64,000 nt of DNA from Hyaloraphidium curvatum (lineage: Eukaryota > Monoblepharomycota > Hyaloraphidiomycetes > Hyaloraphidiales > Hyaloraphidiaceae). Positions 55,683 through 64,000 of the stretch are shown here, in pieces (position 1 is the first letter of the stretch; each line of letters starts with the position of its first letter). The position numbers and the translations under genes were made by a program. The stretch spans positions 558,001-622,000 of the forward strand of contig JAIVFI010000004.1 of NCBI GenBank assembly GCA_025558095.1, read 5' to 3'. The notes under the pieces are model-generated. The model was not told where the DNA came from. It ran no database searches and worked only from the letters and a program-made list of their open reading frames with translations.

Positions 55683-57179
55683 TCACCCCTGCGAGACCGC
55701 ATCCCCGTGTTCCGATCCCGATCCCGGCATGGCCAGGGAGATGTTCGGCTGGAACAGGCTGGCGAGCTGGGCAAGGAGAACCTGCTGCACGAGGTCGACG
55801 GGCGTTTCGGGCGTAGGCCTGCGGCACACTGCGGAGCGCATGGCACGGCGTCGGCACCGCTTCCTCGGGCCGCCGGTTGAAAGCGGGGCAAGCTCGCCCT
55901 CCAAGGGGTTCAGGGTGGGGAGAGGGGGCAGGAAGGGGATCCCGGGCTGCGATCCGGCGGGAGGCAGGAGCCACAGGTCCGCAGCGAGCGCCGAGTCGGG
56001 CGGCAGAGGTTCCGGCTCTGCAGTCTGCAGGGGTCCGAGGAGCATTCCCGGAAACAGGTTGCCCGCAAAGGGATCCCAGGGTGTGTCCTGGAGGGGCGAC
56101 CAGAGAGTCTCGGAGGAGGAAGCAAGGGAGCTCGACAAGAGATCTTCGGCGGGCTTGGGCGGGAAGTCGGCGAGCAGGTCATGGTCTCCGTCGAGGTCGT
56201 GCAGAGGGTTGTCCGCGGCGGTCTGGGGGATGGAGGGCGAGTGCAGGGAAGACGACGAGGCCGAGTTTTCCCGGGAGATGTTGCCGATGAAGAACTTGGG
56301 AGGGCGGGTCGGGGGAGGAAGCTGCGAGACATCGCCCGAGACACAACGCATCAGCTGGAAGTAGCGCCGGGTACTGACGGTACGACGTCAGCATCCATCG
56401 GGACATCATGCGACGGGCACGGAGCACGTACACAGCTGCGTCCGGGGGCATGTAGTCTGCGTCGTGCTTCTCCCGGATGTGGTGCGTGAGCGAGGTCCGC
56501 CGCGTGTAGTCCTTTTCGCAGTCTGGGTAATCGCACTTGTAGAGGCCGACGTGCTCGTGCGTCCGCCGGTGACGCGCCAAGGAAGAGGACTGCTTGGTGT
56601 CAGCCTCGCTGCAGTACGAGATAGATGGTGCACTCACATCGCCGAACATCCTGGTGCATCCTTCCCAGTCGCATGCGTACGGCCGTTCCCCGGTGTGCTG
56701 CCTCAGGTGGACGGCCAAGGCCGAGTTCTGGATGAAATCGCGTCCACAGACATGACCTGATAGCGAGATGCGTAAGTTTCAGTCTCATAGCGCTGCCGGC
56801 TCTGGTACCAACACTCAAAGGGCCGCGACCCAGTGTGGATCCGGACGTGCCGGGCGAGGTCGCTTCTTCGGCCAAAGACCTTGTTGCACCCTCGGCAACC
56901 GAACTGCCGGCGCCCGTCGACGACTTGAATGTCGTAGAAGTCCTCCTCGGCCAGCTCGGCTCGGTCCGAGGCGGGGTTGGCGGAGGCCATCGAAGTCAAG
57001 CGAAACTGTCGGCAGGCGCAGCGTGCGAGCGCCGCGGTCGGGCAAGGTGAAGACCCGGCTCGCGGGGTTGGAATGGTATCGAGCTGCAGGACAGTTCCCG
57101 CGGCGTTGCGTCGGGGTCCGCTTTCCAGAATTGTCAGGAGACCCGTGAGGTTGGTTGGCTCGAAACCGGGCGTGATCAT
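55683..57179 (-). CDS. Four-finger C2H2 transcription factor, fungal type
   Basis: Exons 57179-56813, 56756-56638, 56589-56432 and 56373-55683, with introns of 56, 48 and 58 nt. Splicing is required by the fingers themselves: it completes FECHVCGRDF (finger 2) and the exact C-x4-C-x12-H-x3-H spacing of finger 3 across GD|SSSLARH. Fingers: [48 protein letters not shown]...[17 protein letters not shown]...[12 protein letters not shown]. The [34 protein letters not shown] order recalls a conserved fungal regulator family. The tail (about 230 residues) is Pro/Leu/acidic-rich with a late basic patch (RKRCRRR). The start may instead be 56990 (381 residues); 57179 adds 63. Confidence 0.87.
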
Positions 57180-58139
57180 GAGGACCCTCCACAGCCGAAC
57201 TCCGACGCAAGCGCGGCGGCCGAAATCCAGATGTAAAGAATGCAAAGCAATCTAATGAGCTTGTTCGGATGGATTCGCTTTGATTTCGTGCGCTGCCCTG
57301 CTAGATCATGCATGCTGGAGTTGCATTTTCAAGCACGCACGAGCCAGCGGGCTGCACCCGTTGCCGGCCCCCCGGTCGACGCCAAAAATGGCAAATTCGG
57401 TAGGACGATTGGCGAAGAGGATGTTGCATTGTCGTGGCAGTGCAGTTGGACTGGGAAGCAAGTCTCTTCCGACCACGCTTTCGCTCCTTGTTCTGGCTAG
57501 GTCACGGAGCGCATCCTGCCGAAGATGCTTTCTTCTTGTTCTTTGCTACGGAAACCATGCTGTTTTGCGGTGACAAACATACCTTTCGACGTATTCACAT
57601 GAGAGGGGGGATGTGTCCGGGGCCCCAGCCACTCGCCACTAAAGATCCAAACACAGAGCTCCAAAGACCCACGGGCATCGGTGGGCATCGGCCACCGAGG
57701 ACGCCATAAGCACCGCCGAAAACTCATTAATTGTGACAGCAGATTCGTTCTGCCGCCTTCCGGTCGCACCTGCCCGACGCATCGCGGACTGCCGAACTGC
57801 TCCGCGAGCGCACCGCTGACACCAGTACCACAAGAGGTTAGCATTGCCGCCCGGCACGTCGCGATGCGGCACGGGAGAGCTCTCTTCAACGGGTTTTGGG
57901 AGCGGAGGCACGATCGAAAGGGCTCGGCCGCCGCCACGAGAGCGCGGCGGCCTTGTTTGGATCGTCGCCCGCGCCACCACGGCCACCCCAAACGGGCCGC
58001 CACGACCCGTTCGGCGCCCGTCGGGGTGTTATTTGGACCTGTTTATTGCGGCTCCGGTGTCGGTCTGTCCCAGGAGCCCTTCCTGACCTCTACGCGTATC
58101 TCTGCAGGGGGCCGGCCCGACCTCGACCGAGTCAGCACG
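57180..58139. other. Divergent intergenic region
   Basis: It lies between the C2H2 gene (-) and the ankyrin gene (+) and presumably carries both promoters and 5' leaders. Only short shadow frames were seen. No tRNA, repeat or clear core promoter was identified. Confidence 0.35.
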
Positions 58140-61100
58140 ATGATGCGCAACGTGACCCTCCTGCACAGGAGGAAAAAGTCGGACTCGCCCGGGAAGCTCA
58201 CCAAGCAGCTCGCGGGCGGCGAACCGACTTCGTCTTCCATGGGCGACCGCTCCACCAACGCGTCGGCCATCTTTCCTTCGAACAACAACTCGACGGCCAA
58301 CCTTTCTCGCGTTCCCACCCTGGTCGGCGCGCATGGCCTTGCAAGGAGCGCTATTTCCGTTCCCGGATTTGAGATGAACCTCATCAAGCCCAGTGCCGGC
58401 GACTTCGAGAACGATTCGGCGAAGGCGTGGTGCGAAGCCCTCACCAACGGCGACATGGCCGCTCTTACTTCGCAGCTGAAGAGCGAGAACGGTTGCGAAG
58501 TCGACCGGATTGTCGACGACGTGAGTGGCCTGGGACTTGGGATGCGACGCTCAGCCTCTCATGTTCCGTCGTCACCGACCAGCAAAACCATACTGGCCTC
58601 ATGTTCGCCGCCCAGGAAGGGCGTGACGATATCGTGCGTCTGCTCCTCAACAACCGGGCGGATTTGAAGAATGTGGACATCGAGGGAAGGAGCCCGCTGA
58701 TTTGGGCTGCAAGCTGGGGCCGCGAGTCCAGTGAGCTGTCGATGAGCTCGGTTTGTTGTCCGCCATCTCACTCCATCATTTTAGCTGTGACCATGCTCCT
58801 TGACCGCGGCGCCATCGTGGATCATGTCGACAAGCGGGGCTGGACCGCCATCATGTACAGTGCCAGCCTCGGGTTCGAGGGCATCGTGGACCGGCTGCTC
58901 GACTCGGGTGCCAAATACCTCACCGCGGATAGGAGGCTGCCGTCTCCCCTGCAGCTGGCTGCGCGCAATGGGTTCACCGCGTACGTGCTTCAACTCAATC
59001 TCCCGCTCTGTGCCTTGTTGACAGATGGTCTTCCATCGCAGCGTCGTACAGACTCTGGTCGATCGCTACCCCCAAGTCGAGCACCTCAACTGGGCCGATT
59101 ATCGCGGGTGGTCCGCACTCACCGAAGCTGCTGCGAACGGCAGGCTCGATGTTCTGCGCCTTCTGCTGGACCGCGGTGCCGACATCCTCACCACGGACGA
59201 GAACCGCCGCACGATCATTCACGTTGCCTCGCTGCGCGGTCACATCGATATCGTGCGCTTCATTCTCAACCTGAAGAAGGAGATGATTGACGCCGTGGAT
59301 GCTTTCGGAGCTACTCCTCTTCTGGTTGCCCTGGATCAGAGCCGCGTGGACGTTGCCGGCCTTCTCATCATCAAGGGTGCCGATCTCAAGAAGCAGGATC
59401 GGGAAGGATTCACCCCCGCCCACGTCGCTACTCTGGCCGGTTCGGTGGAGACCCTCAAGGTCCTCTGCAAGTCGGACAAGAACATTTTGGAAGCATGGGA
59501 CTTCCGTGGGCGGACCCCGCTGCTGCTTGCGGCCGGGCAGGGGAACCTGGAGGTGAGTTGCTTCAAACAATCATGTCGAGGCTACGGCTGACGCGACGTC
59601 CGGAATCAGGTGGTCAAGTTCTTGGTCAACGAGGGCGTGAACACCAAGTGCACGGACCAGCTTGGTCGCAACGCCATCATGCTGGCAGCCATCGCAGGCC
59701 ACAGTGCCATCGTCAAGTACCTGCTTGAAAAGCAGCCAGCCCTGATCAACGTGACGGACAACAACTGCAACCCGCCCGTGGACTTGGCCGGCTCGGAGCA
59801 GGTCCGGACCCTTCTCTCCGCAACCCCTTACAACACCGAGCACTACGTCACGGAGCGCCTGGACAAGATCAACCGGCGGACCAGGGAGCTTGCGTCGTAC
59901 AAGCCCGGAGTCTTCGAAAGCTGCGACGAGGAATTCAGCGTCATCCGTAGCACCATGCGCAAGTCCCGCCCGGACAAGGTCCTCAAGTTCGTGACCAAGG
60001 TCCTGGCCTCCGCCGTCACGAGGCCGCTGTGTGATTTCGACACCGTCGATCCCCCGGCCATGAAGATCCAAGCTCTCGTCAACCGCATCACTGCGGAGGA
60101 GCAGGCGACGGAGCCCTCGATCGAGGAGCAGGTCGACGCCGTGCGGCACAGGGGCAGGCTTCTGATCATGATGAACGAGCGCTGCCACCGCAAGCGCGAA
60201 GTTATGGACGCCGTTGCTGGCCGTATCGAACAGGACTCCATCAAGCCGGTCGTTGCCAGCATCCAGGATTTGGAGGGCCAGATCGCATGGTGGCAGGAGC
60301 AGAAGAAGACCCTTGCTGAGGAGCGCGAGGCATACAGCGAAGGCCTCCAGAACCTGGTTCAGCTCATCGAGCCCATCAAGATCCGCTTCGGATTCCAGAA
60401 CGACGGCGTCGAGCTCAAGTCCCTGGAGCTCTTTGAGAAGGAGTTCAACAGACAGTCCGACATTTTCCACAGCAACTTTTCCGAGAAGACTTCCGACGTA
60501 GGGCCAGGTTGCGCCGCCGTAGACGCCAGCACCTGACACCTCTCCCCCTTGTTCAGCTTTCGGAAGACGTCAACATGCTGCAGATCGTCCTCCGGGTGAT
60601 CGAGACTCAGACGTCGCAAATGGGCGCCAAGTTTGGCGAGGAGCTTTCTGCTAGCATCAAGGAGTTCGACCAGGCCAGGGGATCCTACAACGAAGCGTGG
60701 GTGTCAGACTCCCGCTCCCTTTGGATTTGCTTGACCGTGCATCGCAGCTGGAGCAAGGTCCACGCCCAGGTCGAGGCCGCGTTCAATGCCGTCTCCAAGC
60801 AGCTTGCAGACACGCAAGCCCAATTCGAGCTCATCAGCGCACAGAATCCGCTCGGCGAGATCCGGAAGAGCTATCTTACAGTTCTGAACAGGCTCGACGC
60901 CGAGCGCGCGTTCCACGAGCGTCTTCTCCAGAGGCTCTCGGCTGTCCAGGAGGACGTGGCGCTGCTGGCGCCCCCGGCCATGGCAAACTCCAACGCAGTG
61001 CAACAGCAGGAGGTGGATGGTGCAGAATCGATTGTGGCTGCGGCCGAAGGCACGGAGACGGCGGACAGCGCCCCGCCATCCAACGAGCAGGCCGCCGAGG

Positions 61101-61732
61101 AGGCGCCTGTGCCGCGCGAGACTGCGTTCGACGCCGCCAAGGCAGCCGAGCGCAGCGACAAGTACAAGTCCCTCTTCTTCTTCGAGCAGGACACGCTTAG
61201 GGCAGCCGAGGGCGAGGATTCCCAGGGGTCGGCGTCGTCGAGGATTGCCCCGGTCTTGAAGGCTTCCAGCGTCACCGAGATGGTGGTTCCGCCGGAGCTG
61301 GTGGTGGAAGTTCCGATCGTCACCGCCTCGGATGCTGGTCTCGGTGTCGCCGGCGATTCGATCCCGGTGGTTGCCATCACCCCGTTCTCGAGAGGCTCCT
61401 CGCTCCAGGACATTGTGGTCCCTGATGCTGTCGGAGAATCGCCCGTATCGGAAGCATCGGACGCGACGCTGCTGAAGGGCTCGGCACCGAAGGTGCCCGC
61501 CAGGCCGCGGAAGGCCAGCGCTGGCAAGGGACCCGAGGGTGTCCCTTCCATCATCCCTGCGCGCTTCGTGCAGTCGCTTGCCAACGCGGAGGCCGGGAAG
61601 TCAGCCTCCATCCGGGCCATGCGGGACTCGCATTCGGTTTCGAAGATGTTGAAGCAGTTTGAGCAGGCGTCGGTCGCGGACGAGTCGATCCCGTCTCCCC
61701 GCTCTCGTTCGGTTTCCGGCCAGCGGCCGTAG
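58140..61732 (+). CDS. Ankyrin-repeat protein with long coiled-coil region, seven exons
   Basis: Exons 58140-58520, 58583-58730, 58785-58980, 59042-59552, 59610-60497, 60557-60696 and 60748-61732; introns 51-62 nt; 1,082 residues. Each join repairs an ankyrin repeat or helix, for example RNGFTA|VVQTLVDRYP and GNLE|VVKFLVNEG. The N-terminal 110 residues are Ser/Asn-rich. Ankyrin repeats span roughly 120-460 (HTGLMFAAQEGRDDIVRLLL; GRTPLLLAAGQGNLE). A helical region of about 350 residues follows (RELASYKPGVF; DLEGQIAWWQEQKKTLAEER; EAWSKVHAQVEAAFNAVSKQ), which could be a coiled coil or BAR-like dimer. The Ser/Pro/Thr-rich tail is probably disordered. A cytoplasmic scaffold is inferred. Confidence 0.85.
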
Positions 61733-61835
61733 AGTCAGATACCAGATACCACGATACCCCAATGATATTGATTCGGACGTTGTGAACAGATGTAGCAGAC
61801 CTTCAAGATCGAGATCGGAATAGATCGACAAGAGA

Positions 61836-62265
61836 TCACTTCCATTCCTCGCCCATCAGAGGCCCCTTGATGCCCTCGACATCCATGCCCAAGATCCTGT
61901 CCCCATCCATCGGTGCCTTGATTTGGTTGTCGATCTGAGCGTCAGGTGGTCAGCGGTGTCTGGGAGCAGAAAGGGTGCGAAGGCGACCTGGACGTTTTGT
62001 TCTCCGCTCTTGCCATCCCACTCGTATCCAGCAATATCTTCCGCCCGGTGGTTCAAATATGGCCGATGGAGCCTCGAGTGGGGAGGCTTTGAAGTGGTTT
62101 GGATCCGCGATCCTGCGTCAAGTGAGTGAACGACTTTGCGACCGCCAGACACCGCCTACCGCCTTCCGTTTCGGTGATCTTGTTGAGAACTCCACCGGGC
62201 GCGCTCGGCATGCTGGCGGGGGTACCCTTGAAGCCTTTGCCGGCCTCCTCGGGTTCGGTCCCCAT
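61836..62265 (-). CDS. Hypothetical small protein, three exons
   Basis: Not recognised. Exons 62265-62160, 62112-61988 and 61934-61836 join in phases 1 and 0 (introns 47 and 53 nt, the second with a GTCGCC donor and a CGCTGAC branch-like word) to give 109 residues. The sequence starts MGTEPEEAGKGFKGTPASMP, has a basic middle (SRIQTTSKPPHSRLHRPYL), and ends with an acidic, Gly-rich tail (DGDRILGMDVEGIKGPLMGE). No membrane or catalytic motif. The frame is open upstream (RDFTWIFRVGSDGKRKETK), so an additional 5' exon is possible. It is convergent with the ankyrin gene (about 100 bp between stops). Confidence 0.5.
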
Positions 62266-62878
62266 CTTGGTCTCCTTCCGCTTTCCATCGCTCCCGACAC
62301 GGAAGATCCACGTGAAGTCTCGCTCAGACCTCTGACGGAGGCACAGATCGGAAGTCGGACCCGGCGGAGGGCAAGGAGGCGGCTCATTCCTTTTACGGTG
62401 ATGAGCTGGCACCGCGCCCGGCGGACACCGGTACAACAAGCGAACGCGCTGATCGAGCGTCCACTCCAACGAGCCAACACGCTGATCGAGCGTCCATCCC
62501 CAACGTTGTCTTCCCCGTGTCCGCATTCACTAGCTGGCATCCCACATGGCGAGTTCGTCGCTAGGAAACGCCTACATCCCATGCACCCCGGAAGGGTGAA
62601 AGCAGACAGGATGGAGATGGCACGACCGAGTCAGAACATATGAATAAACAGTTCTCAGTGTTCGATTGCTGGCGAATAGACACCGCTGTGAACCTCCGGA
62701 ATGACGAAATGGCACTGCTATGTGGTGTTCGAAAACGGGCTGAGCAGTATTACCCGCCGCGGATCTTCCACCTGGACCCGGTGCGGCCCCGCCGCAGCAC
62801 GCCGGGCCACATAAAAGCGGTACGGCGACACTGCTCTCCACCGCGCGACACACTCCGCCTCGCTCTCCGCCAACCGCA
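62266..62878. other. Intergenic region with possible TATA element
   Basis: It separates the small minus-strand gene from the plus-strand helical protein gene. A direct repeat of CTGATCGAGCGTCCA with the preceding AACGCG/AACACG (62447-62498) is the only visible structure besides the TATA-like word at 62811. Confidence 0.4.
62811..62817 (+). promoter_or_regulatory. Probable TATA element
   Basis: ATAAAAG in GC-rich surroundings, 62 bp before the ATG at 62879; the spacing suits a core promoter. Confidence 0.4.
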
Positions 62879-63489
62879 ATGGGTCTCTACGATGATGATA
62901 ACGCTGATATCACGAGCGGCGACCTCGTCGACGTTGGTTACTGGCAGGTGAGCGCGTCGCGTCGCGGCGGAGTTGACCAGCGGACTAAACGGGTGTTCCG
63001 CAGGCCAAATTCGAGGCCGAACGGCTCGAGGCAGCGCTGAAGAGCAAGCAGAACGAGGGCTACATCCGCACCCTCCTCCCATCCGTGATCTCGCTCTCGG
63101 CGGACGTGCTGCGCACCTACCCGAACCACGCCGCCGTCAAGGGCTGGAAGGAGAAGGCGGAGAAGATCCAGCCGAAGATCAACCCCAGTGCTCTTGAGGA
63201 GCCAGTCAAAGATAACTTCAAATATTGGAAAGTTCAATGTCGACCGCTCTCTGTGATCGCGGCCCCTGACACACGCTGCAGGGGTCAGCACAGCTACGAG
63301 GCTGGCTACCGGCACTCCGGCATTGCTCGCTGCGCTGCCGCCGACGGCCAGGGGACCCTGGCAAAGTCGCACGCGCGCGACGCTGTCACCCAGCTCACCC
63401 GCGCCGAGGCCGCCATGGAGAGCTGGCCCGAGGACGTGCAGGCCTGGGTCAAGAGCACGCTGGCGGAGATGCAGAAGATCGTGGGCTGA
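62879..63489 (+). CDS. Hypothetical small helical protein
   Basis: Not recognised. Exon 1 is 62879-62947 and exon 2 starts at 63004 (56-nt GTGAGC intron, phase 0). The last exon is less certain: a GTTCAA...GGTCAG intron (63232-63288) gives 165 residues, and a longer intron ending at CGGCCAG (63351) is also possible. The protein opens MGLYDDDNADITSGDLVDV (acidic) and then is helical and charged (FEAERLEAALKSKQNEGYIR; KGWKEKAEKIQPKINP; WPEDVQAWVKSTLAEMQKIV). No targeting signal or known domain. Confidence 0.6.
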
Positions 63490-63567
63490 GAGTGATGGGC
63501 TGGATGCCGCCGAAAAAGCTCGTGATACCTTGTATCCCATCGTTGATCTCCGTAATCTATTGATCCT

Positions 63568-64000
63568 TTACCGCTTCGCCTTGCGGGCAAACTTGACCTT
63601 GGACGACGCCTTCTTCACCCCCCGCTGCGCGGCGCCGACGATCTTCTTGAACGTCGCTGCGGCCTTGACGCCCTTTCGCTTGTTCCCCACGATCGTCCGC
63701 GTCAGCGGGATGTAAGCGTGCGGATCCGGCATCCCCGCGCGCTTCACGTCGCCGCTGGCCTTCTTGGCCTTGTATTGCTTGCCCAGCATCCGCGCGACGT
63801 CGGGATTGTCCAGCAGCTTGGACTTCTTGGCCGCGCGCCTCGCGTCGAACGCGTTCTGTCGCTGCTCGGGCCAGGCTCCCTTGCCGGGCTTTTCAGGGTC
63901 GGCGTCGAAAGTCTCGGCCGCCTTGCCCTTCTTCTTGCCCGTCGAGAACTTGACCCTGCCCTCGCTCGTCCGCGCAAACGACGCCTCGCCCGTCATGGCT
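63568..64000 (-). CDS. RRP12: RRP12-like ribosome biogenesis protein, C-terminal part
   Basis: The 3' end of a gene that runs off the right edge; the Met at 63996 is probably internal. The C-terminal 140 residues are Lys-rich and match the conserved tail of Rrp12, a nucleolar HEAT-repeat factor needed for pre-rRNA maturation and export of both ribosomal subunits: GRVKFSTGKKKGK, YKAKKASGDVKRAGMPDPHA with YIPLTR after it, then KRKGVKAAATFKKIVGAAQRG. The PDPxAYIPL word is the strongest sign. The domain that would prove it lies outside the window. Confidence 0.75.
   Translation of the reverse strand, partial: AMTGEASFARTSEGRVKFSTGKKKGKAAETFDADPEKPGKGAWPEQRQNAFDARRAAKKSKLLDNPDVARMLGKQYKAKKASGDVKRAGMPDPHAYIPLTRTIVGNKRKGVKAAATFKKIVGAAQRGVKKASSKVKFARKAKR

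Noticed and set aside
62040-62060. tRNA-like GGTTCAAATA word
   Set aside because: No acceptor stem or anticodon arm could be paired around it, and it lies inside a plausible exon on the other strand.

Overview
The window is eukaryotic and most probably from a GC-rich early-diverging (zoosporic or chytrid-like) fungus. The fungal signs are a Zn2Cys6 binuclear-cluster regulator (31.5-33.8 kb) and a four-finger C2H2 regulator of a type I associate with fungi (55.7-57.2 kb). An E2F partner (DP)-like factor, an ionotropic-glutamate-receptor-like channel and a LARGE-type GT49 glycosyltransferase would be unusual in Dikarya. Genes are compact and carry short introns, mostly 45-65 nt. The exon models were built by hand from reading frame, GT/AG sites, phase and protein motifs; nothing was searched.

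Left flank (1-3.5 kb): a weak three-exon gene, a two-exon DP-like transcription factor and a Q-rich two-exon gene of unknown function on the minus strand.

Tandem array (3.5-28.5 kb): the dominant feature. A family of Ala/Gln/Ser-rich proteins with a predicted coiled coil and a conserved C-terminal domain ending in a GGV(T/N)F-type tail alternates with a nearly identical spacer of about 1.75-1.94 kb. The period is exactly 3,245 bp for the central copies. A divergent founder-like gene (3542-4842) shares the four-exon structure of the array genes. Four near-identical A-type genes (11026, 14271, 17516, 20761), one broken A-type copy (24006) and two B-type relatives (8339, 27073) follow. One unit has lost its gene except for the start codon. 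I do not recognise the family.

Right half (28.5-64 kb): unrelated single-copy genes. In order: a three-exon unknown gene (-), a truncated and frameshifted alpha/beta-hydrolase fragment (+), the Zn2Cys6 factor (-), an ankyrin/SEC-C-like/MYND protein (+), a small zinc-motif protein (-), a GT4-plus-degenerate-GT2 glycosyltransferase (+), a DEAD-box helicase and an RNA 3'-phosphate cyclase-like protein (both -), a GFA/CENP-V-type zinc protein (+), a 1,060-residue secreted Cys-rich protein (+), a Rieske-domain protein (-), a class 3 lipase (+), the iGluR-like channel (+), the GT49 enzyme (+), the C2H2 regulator (-), a seven-exon ankyrin/coiled-coil protein (+), a 109-residue unknown (-), a small helical protein (+) and the 3' end of an RRP12-like ribosome-biogenesis gene (-). 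Gene order looks like ordinary compact eukaryotic synteny and not an operon or a biosynthetic cluster. The cyclase and helicase are adjacent and both act on RNA, but nothing in the sequence ties them together functionally.
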